A stretch of 16,733 nt of DNA from CAYYWW01 sp964475515 (GTDB lineage Archaea > Aenigmatarchaeota > Aenigmatarchaeia > QMZP01): the NCBI GenBank assembly GCA_964475515.1, contig CAYYWW010000019.1:1-16733 (forward strand). Direction: 5' to 3'. Position 1 is the first letter of the stretch. Every line of letters begins with the position of its first letter. Below are positions 14,794-16,733 of this stretch, in pieces. The notes beneath the pieces were generated by a model, which saw only the letters and a list, made by a program, of their open reading frames with translations, made no database searches and had not been told where the DNA came from. The position numbers were made by a program, and so were the translations under genes.

Positions 14794-15117
14794 TCACTTT
14801 GCAAATCCCACAACCACAAAGCTCTTCGTTTTTGATAGAGGTCTGCACTCAGCAACGATGACTTCATCACCTTCTTTTGCGTTGATGCAGGTGGGATTAT
14901 AAGCAACAATTCTACTTGTTCTTCTTTCATATCTTTCGTATTTTGGCACATATTTATGGTAACCAAACTCTATTACTACAGTTTTATGTGCTTTTGCACT
15001 TTTTACTCTTCCTTGAAACACCTTTCCCCTTATCGATAGCTTACCGTGCCAAGGACATTTAGGATCTTCACACTTCTCTTTCGGTGGCTTTATATCAAGC
15101 CCTATCGATTTTTTCAT
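14794..15117 (-). CDS. rps17: Ribosomal protein S17 (uS17)
   Basis: Small-subunit early assembly protein. 107 residues from the ATG at 15117, matching the archaeal start MKKSIGLDIKPPKEKCEDPKCPWHG-type sequence (GLDIKPP and CEDPKCPWHG visible). The RNA-binding centre includes RVKSAKAHKTVVIEFGYHKY. C16 and C21 fall in the conserved archaeal CxxxxCPxHG motif. It is the first gene of the operon: the usual upstream L29, eIF1/SUI1 and RNase P component genes are missing and a TATA box precedes it. Confidence 0.95.
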   Translation of the reverse strand: MKKSIGLDIKPPKEKCEDPKCPWHGKLSIRGKVFQGRVKSAKAHKTVVIEFGYHKYVPKYERYERRTSRIVAYNPTCINAKEGDEVIVAECRPLSKTKSFVVVGFAK

Positions 15118-15161
15118 TCTAACCACTGTTTTCAAGTTTATTATCTTAAATTGTCACAAAT

Positions 15162-15171
15162 ACTTATAAGT
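15162..15171 (-). promoter_or_regulatory. TATA box of the ribosomal/RNAP operon
   Basis: ACTTATAAGT (palindromic), with ATTAA upstream on the minus strand as BRE. The start of transcription would be near 15140, a leader of about 23 bases before S17. It is the only promoter needed for the operon down to 10100, apart from a possible internal one before S14. Confidence 0.65.
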
Positions 15172-15237
15172 TTAATTGAAATAATAAGCTTTATTGCTTT
15201 TAAATTTAAATTAGTAGTTGTGCGGGTTGAGTTTGTT

Positions 15238-15456
15238 CTAATCCTTTATTTTTACCAAAAAGAAATAAAGAACAGCCCCAAGTATTAGTGTAAAAATAAG
15301 CACAATTATCCAAACAGTTTTGTCATGCGGATCCTTAAATTTTCTCTGCAGGCAATCAACAAACATCCATAACCAAAATAAAACCGCTACGACCATGGAA
15401 AGTATGAAGGTCACCATCCAAAATATCCCAAGAAAGGGGAATAATGGAAAGTCCAT
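15238..15456 (-). CDS. PLDc_N-like two-helix membrane protein
   Basis: A 72-residue integral membrane protein with a first hydrophobic helix at about 8-36, a short cytoplasmic turn (DCLQRKFKDPHDKTVW) and a second helix at about 48-68. The WxxxDCxxR..DPxxKxxW arrangement between two helices matches the PLDc_N (phospholipase D N-terminal) small-protein family. In bacteria this unit precedes cardiolipin synthase or stands alone; its role as a free protein is unknown. The ATG is 24.5 bases from the centre of the shared palindromic TATA box, indicating a leaderless mRNA. It precedes the ribosomal operon on the same strand, but a separate promoter lies between. Confidence 0.75.
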   Translation of the reverse strand: MDFPLFPFLGIFWMVTFILSMVVAVLFWLWMFVDCLQRKFKDPHDKTVWIIVLIFTLILGAVLYFFLVKIKD

Positions 15457-15474
15457 TCTAAAGATTGTCAGGAG

Positions 15475-15486
15475 GATTTATAAATC
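15475..15486. promoter_or_regulatory. Palindromic TATA box shared by two divergent genes
   Basis: GATTTATAAATC is a perfect 12-bp palindrome. Its centre (15480.5) is 26.5 bases before the ATG at 15507 on the plus strand and 24.5 bases before the ATG at 15456 on the minus strand. No other TATA candidate exists in the 50-bp gap, so one box appears to serve both leaderless genes. Confidence 0.7.
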
Positions 15487-15506
15487 TTCAAAATCAACAG
15501 TTTCTA

Positions 15507-15725
15507 ATGATAGTGAGAGTCAAAGTTTTTCCTAATTCTTCAAAAGCGTATGTTTTAGAAGGTGACGACATTGTTAAGGTATATGTGAGAGAATCACCTG
15601 AAAGAGGACAGGCAAACAAAGCGGTAATTAAAAGTTTGGCTAAACATTTCAATGTGGACAAGAACTCGATAAAAATAGTAAGGGGATTAAAAGAAAGAAA
15701 CAAACTTATAGAAATAACATTATAG
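15507..15725 (+). CDS. YggU/DUF167 family protein
   Basis: A 72-residue alpha/beta protein with the family pattern: RVKVFPNSSK near the start, VYVRESPERGQANKAVIKSLAKHF in the middle (the PxxGxANxA motif) and SIKIVRGLKERNKLIEI near the end. The family is widespread in bacteria, archaea and eukaryotes and its function is not settled. The ATG at 15507 is chosen over an upstream TTG at 15465 because it matches the family N-terminus and lies 26.5 bases after a TATA box, so the mRNA is leaderless. Confidence 0.88.
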   Translation: MIVRVKVFPNSSKAYVLEGDDIVKVYVRESPERGQANKAVIKSLAKHFNVDKNSIKIVRGLKERNKLIEITL

Positions 15726-15792
15726 TTCTTTAAACAAAAAAAAACGATAACTTTTTAACATGACCTCAATTTGATCTATGTAAGTACGCATA

Positions 15793-15839
15793 TTATCGAA
15801 TTTAATAACTCCGCAAGGTATCGGTTAATATTTCGATAA
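15793..15839. repeat. Inverted repeat in the convergent gap
   Basis: TTATCGAA and TTCGATAA form an 8-bp perfect inverted repeat around a 31-base centre. The surrounding 15726-15887 holds no gene, tRNA or promoter that I can support. Possibly a weak transcript end for the YggU gene or a protein-binding site. Confidence 0.35.
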
Positions 15840-15887
15840 AATTTTTTGTTGCATATCATATCTTTTTTCGACGAAAATAGAAATAAA

Positions 15888-15923
15888 AAGAAAAAAAGAG
15901 GAAACTTGTTTAAGTTTCCCCTC
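15888..15923 (-). terminator. Intrinsic-type terminator (hairpin plus T-tract)
   Basis: On the minus strand GGAAACTT-AAAC-AAGTTTCC forms an 8-bp stem extended by GAG/CTC across a one-base bulge. It is followed by TCTTTTTTTC and more T. It begins 18 bases after the stop of the small membrane protein and ends the right-edge operon. A hairpin plus U-tract is bacterial in style; archaea mostly use oligo-T alone. Confidence 0.75.
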
Positions 15924-15940
15924 TCCTTTTACTGGATCTC

Positions 15941-16144
15941 TCAGTTTTCACTCCTTGGCATCTTTGGTATGTGAGTTATGTAAAGCCCTAACACGATGAG
16001 GAGTATTCCACAACCCATCAAACAACTAGCGATAAACATGATGTGAAGAGTAACAGCAACTAAGATGCCAAATCCAAAGACTATCAGACCAACTGTGCAC
16101 AATATTTTTCGGAACAAATTAAGAACACTTTCAGCACCGGTCAT
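15941..16144 (-). CDS. Small two-TM membrane protein, unknown
   Basis: 67 residues from the ATG at 16144 with GAGGGG six bases upstream as SD. A short charged N-terminus (MTGAESVLNLFRK) is followed by two hydrophobic helices at about 14-33 and 38-56, separated by a tight turn, and a basic tail (THIPKMPRSEN). Two cysteines occur in the second hydrophobic stretch. I recognise no family. It is the last gene of a small minus-strand group: partial gene, structured element, 30-codon gene, this gene, terminator. Confidence 0.65.
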   Translation of the reverse strand: MTGAESVLNLFRKILCTVGLIVFGFGILVAVTLHIMFIASCLMGCGILLIVLGLYITHIPKMPRSEN

Positions 16145-16174
16145 TTTCACCCCCTCAGTGTTACCGAAAATAAT

Positions 16175-16267
16175 TCACCAAGCCCCAGGCTCGCCGGATG
16201 AAACAAGATCACCTTGGTGAGAAAATAACAAAACGCCCCAATTTGCTACAATCTCAACAAGTTTCAT
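16175..16267 (-). CDS. SD-led 30-residue peptide gene
   Basis: Supported by a near-perfect SD, GGGAGGTGA, six bases before the ATG. The peptide has a hydrophobic amphipathic N-terminal half (MKLVEIVANWGVLLF) and a polar C-terminal half (SHQGDLVSSGEPGAW). It has no cysteine and no cleavable signal. The next gene starts 30 bases after its stop with its own SD, so the two are probably co-transcribed. Function is unknown; a membrane-active or leader peptide are possibilities. The GC-rich hairpin directly upstream suggests post-transcriptional control. Confidence 0.55.
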   Translation of the reverse strand: MKLVEIVANWGVLLFSHQGDLVSSGEPGAW

Positions 16268-16297
16268 TTACTTTCACCTCCCTTCATTTTAGAAAAG

Positions 16298-16368
16298 GGC
16301 ACGGGGCAGTAGGTGGAGCGAGTCCTCGGAGAGGTCAGCAGGAAGGAAACCACCCACCACCCCGTGCC
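16298..16368 (-). ncRNA. Candidate structured RNA or 5'-UTR regulator
   Basis: A GC-rich 71-base element in an AT-rich region. Arms 16298-16316 and 16350-16368 form a 19-bp helix as minus-strand RNA, with every position paired if three G-U wobbles are counted. Read as plus-strand RNA the same three positions become A-C type mismatches, so selection appears to act on the minus-strand transcript. The 33-base interior holds a small CCUC-UCC-GAGG hairpin and a pyrimidine-rich segment. CTTTTCT follows the helix, and the SD of the 30-codon gene begins about 15 bases later. It does not match any riboswitch, SRP, RNase P or H/ACA pattern that I can recall. Confidence 0.55.
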
Positions 16369-16377
16369 AGTTCTATG

Positions 16378-16387
16378 TTTTATAAAA
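16378..16387 (-). promoter_or_regulatory. Possible TATA box before the structured element
   Basis: TTTTATAAAA is a perfect palindrome 10 bases before the GC-rich helix on the minus strand. At the usual 26-base spacing, transcription would begin near 16357, inside the helix. So either the spacing is unusual, the box is not used, or the element is made by read-through from the partial gene upstream. Confidence 0.35.
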
Positions 16388-16413
16388 GATCGCATTCACT
16401 GCATAAGTTGGGG

Positions 16414-16733
16414 TTACTTTCTCATAAGATAGATTTGTAGAGACCTAAGCAGTTCAAGTATTTGTTCATCAAACTCAGATCTCATGTCATCTGGTATAGC
16501 TTCAAGCTTGGTAATAAGGTCTGCAACATCCGTTTGCAATGGCAGTATATCTTCCATAGTTTCACCTTTTACGGCACCCGTTGCAATGAACCTGTATGCA
16601 TCATCAGAGTTGTTGAATACGATCACATTTTCAGGATCTGATGCATCAACGAAGACTATCTGGGTTACTACATTCATACCAGATCCTGTGATAGTTAACT
16701 TCCAGTACAGCGACTTGTTGATGAAAACAGGCA
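16414..16733 (-). CDS. Unknown protein, N-terminus beyond the window
   Basis: The frame stays open past the internal ATG at 16677 to the window edge, so this is the C-terminal part (at least 105 residues) of a longer gene. A beta-rich beginning (FINKSLYWKLTITGSG, IVFVDASD, NVIVFNNSDDAYRF) is followed by an acidic helical half (DILPLQTDVADLITKLEAI, DEQILELLRSLQIYL). No transmembrane segment is visible in this part. I do not recognise the family. Taking 16677 as the start is possible but lacks an SD. It lies upstream of the structured element and the two small genes on the same strand. Confidence 0.55.
   Translation of the reverse strand, partial: PVFINKSLYWKLTITGSGMNVVTQIVFVDASDPENVIVFNNSDDAYRFIATGAVKGETMEDILPLQTDVADLITKLEAIPDDMRSEFDEQILELLRSLQIYLMRK

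Noticed and set aside
14789..14848. Longer L14 start reaching into S17
   Set aside because: The extra N-terminal residues overlap S17 and are not part of archaeal L14. Starting at 14788 gives the standard 132 residues.
15118..15135. TTG start adding six residues to S17
   Set aside because: The ATG at 15117 matches the archaeal S17 N-terminus directly.
16298..16368. SRP RNA, tRNA, RNase P or H/ACA RNA
   Set aside because: The GC-rich element lacks the SRP helix-8 GGAA/GCAG arrangement, a TTCRA loop and acceptor stem, RNase P conserved blocks and a 3' ACA.
1..16733. CRISPR array, rRNA and tRNA genes
   Set aside because: I looked for regularly spaced repeats and T-loop (GTTCRA) patterns. The few TTCGA occurrences inspected lack a matching acceptor stem or fall inside coding sequence.

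Overview
The window is archaeal, AT-rich and gene-dense. The evidence is the chromatin protein Alba, an MCM replicative helicase, an archaeal-type TrpRS, RNA polymerase subunit D, archaeal forms of S4e, L30e, S14, S17, L14 and L24, NusA reduced to its KH domains, and TATA-box promoters that often sit one promoter length before a start codon (leaderless mRNAs). The phylum cannot be fixed from the sequence. The broken-up ribosomal operon and compact proteins would fit a DPANN-type lineage, but that is a guess.

Layout, left part: alba (126-428, +) is followed by mcm (567-4205, +), which is interrupted by a 530-residue intein. The intein carries a LAGLIDADG endonuclease and an additional helix-turn-helix. 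An Lrp/AsnC regulator (4214-4672, -) is divergent from type I glutamine synthetase glnA (4833-6176, +), and the shared intergenic region holds candidate operators. Next come two unrecognised minus-strand genes (6192-6566 and 7201-7593). They share a near-identical 26-bp promoter repeat and are separated by a gene-poor, possibly decayed stretch.

Middle: trpS (7645-8775, -), a uracil-DNA-glycosylase-fold gene (8884-9525, -) and a small four-cysteine protein (9764-10009, +).

Right part: a long minus-strand information-processing operon reads S17-L14-[MetRS-beta-like tRNA-binding protein]-L24-S4e-L5-S14-S8-L30e-NusA-RpoD (15117 down to 10100). It fuses the first half of the archaeal spc-type cluster to pieces normally found in the RNA polymerase/S12-S7 operon and the alpha operon. 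Upstream, a two-TM PLDc_N-like protein (15238-15456, -) and a YggU/DUF167 protein (15507-15725, +) diverge from what appears to be a single palindromic TATA box.

The right edge (15888-16733, -) is the least ordinary region. A partial unknown gene is followed by a GC-rich element whose minus-strand RNA would form an uninterrupted 19-bp helix using G-U wobbles. It sits just 5' of a Shine-Dalgarno-led 30-codon gene, a small two-TM membrane protein and an intrinsic-type terminator. This is the best candidate for an undescribed structured RNA plus small-peptide locus.
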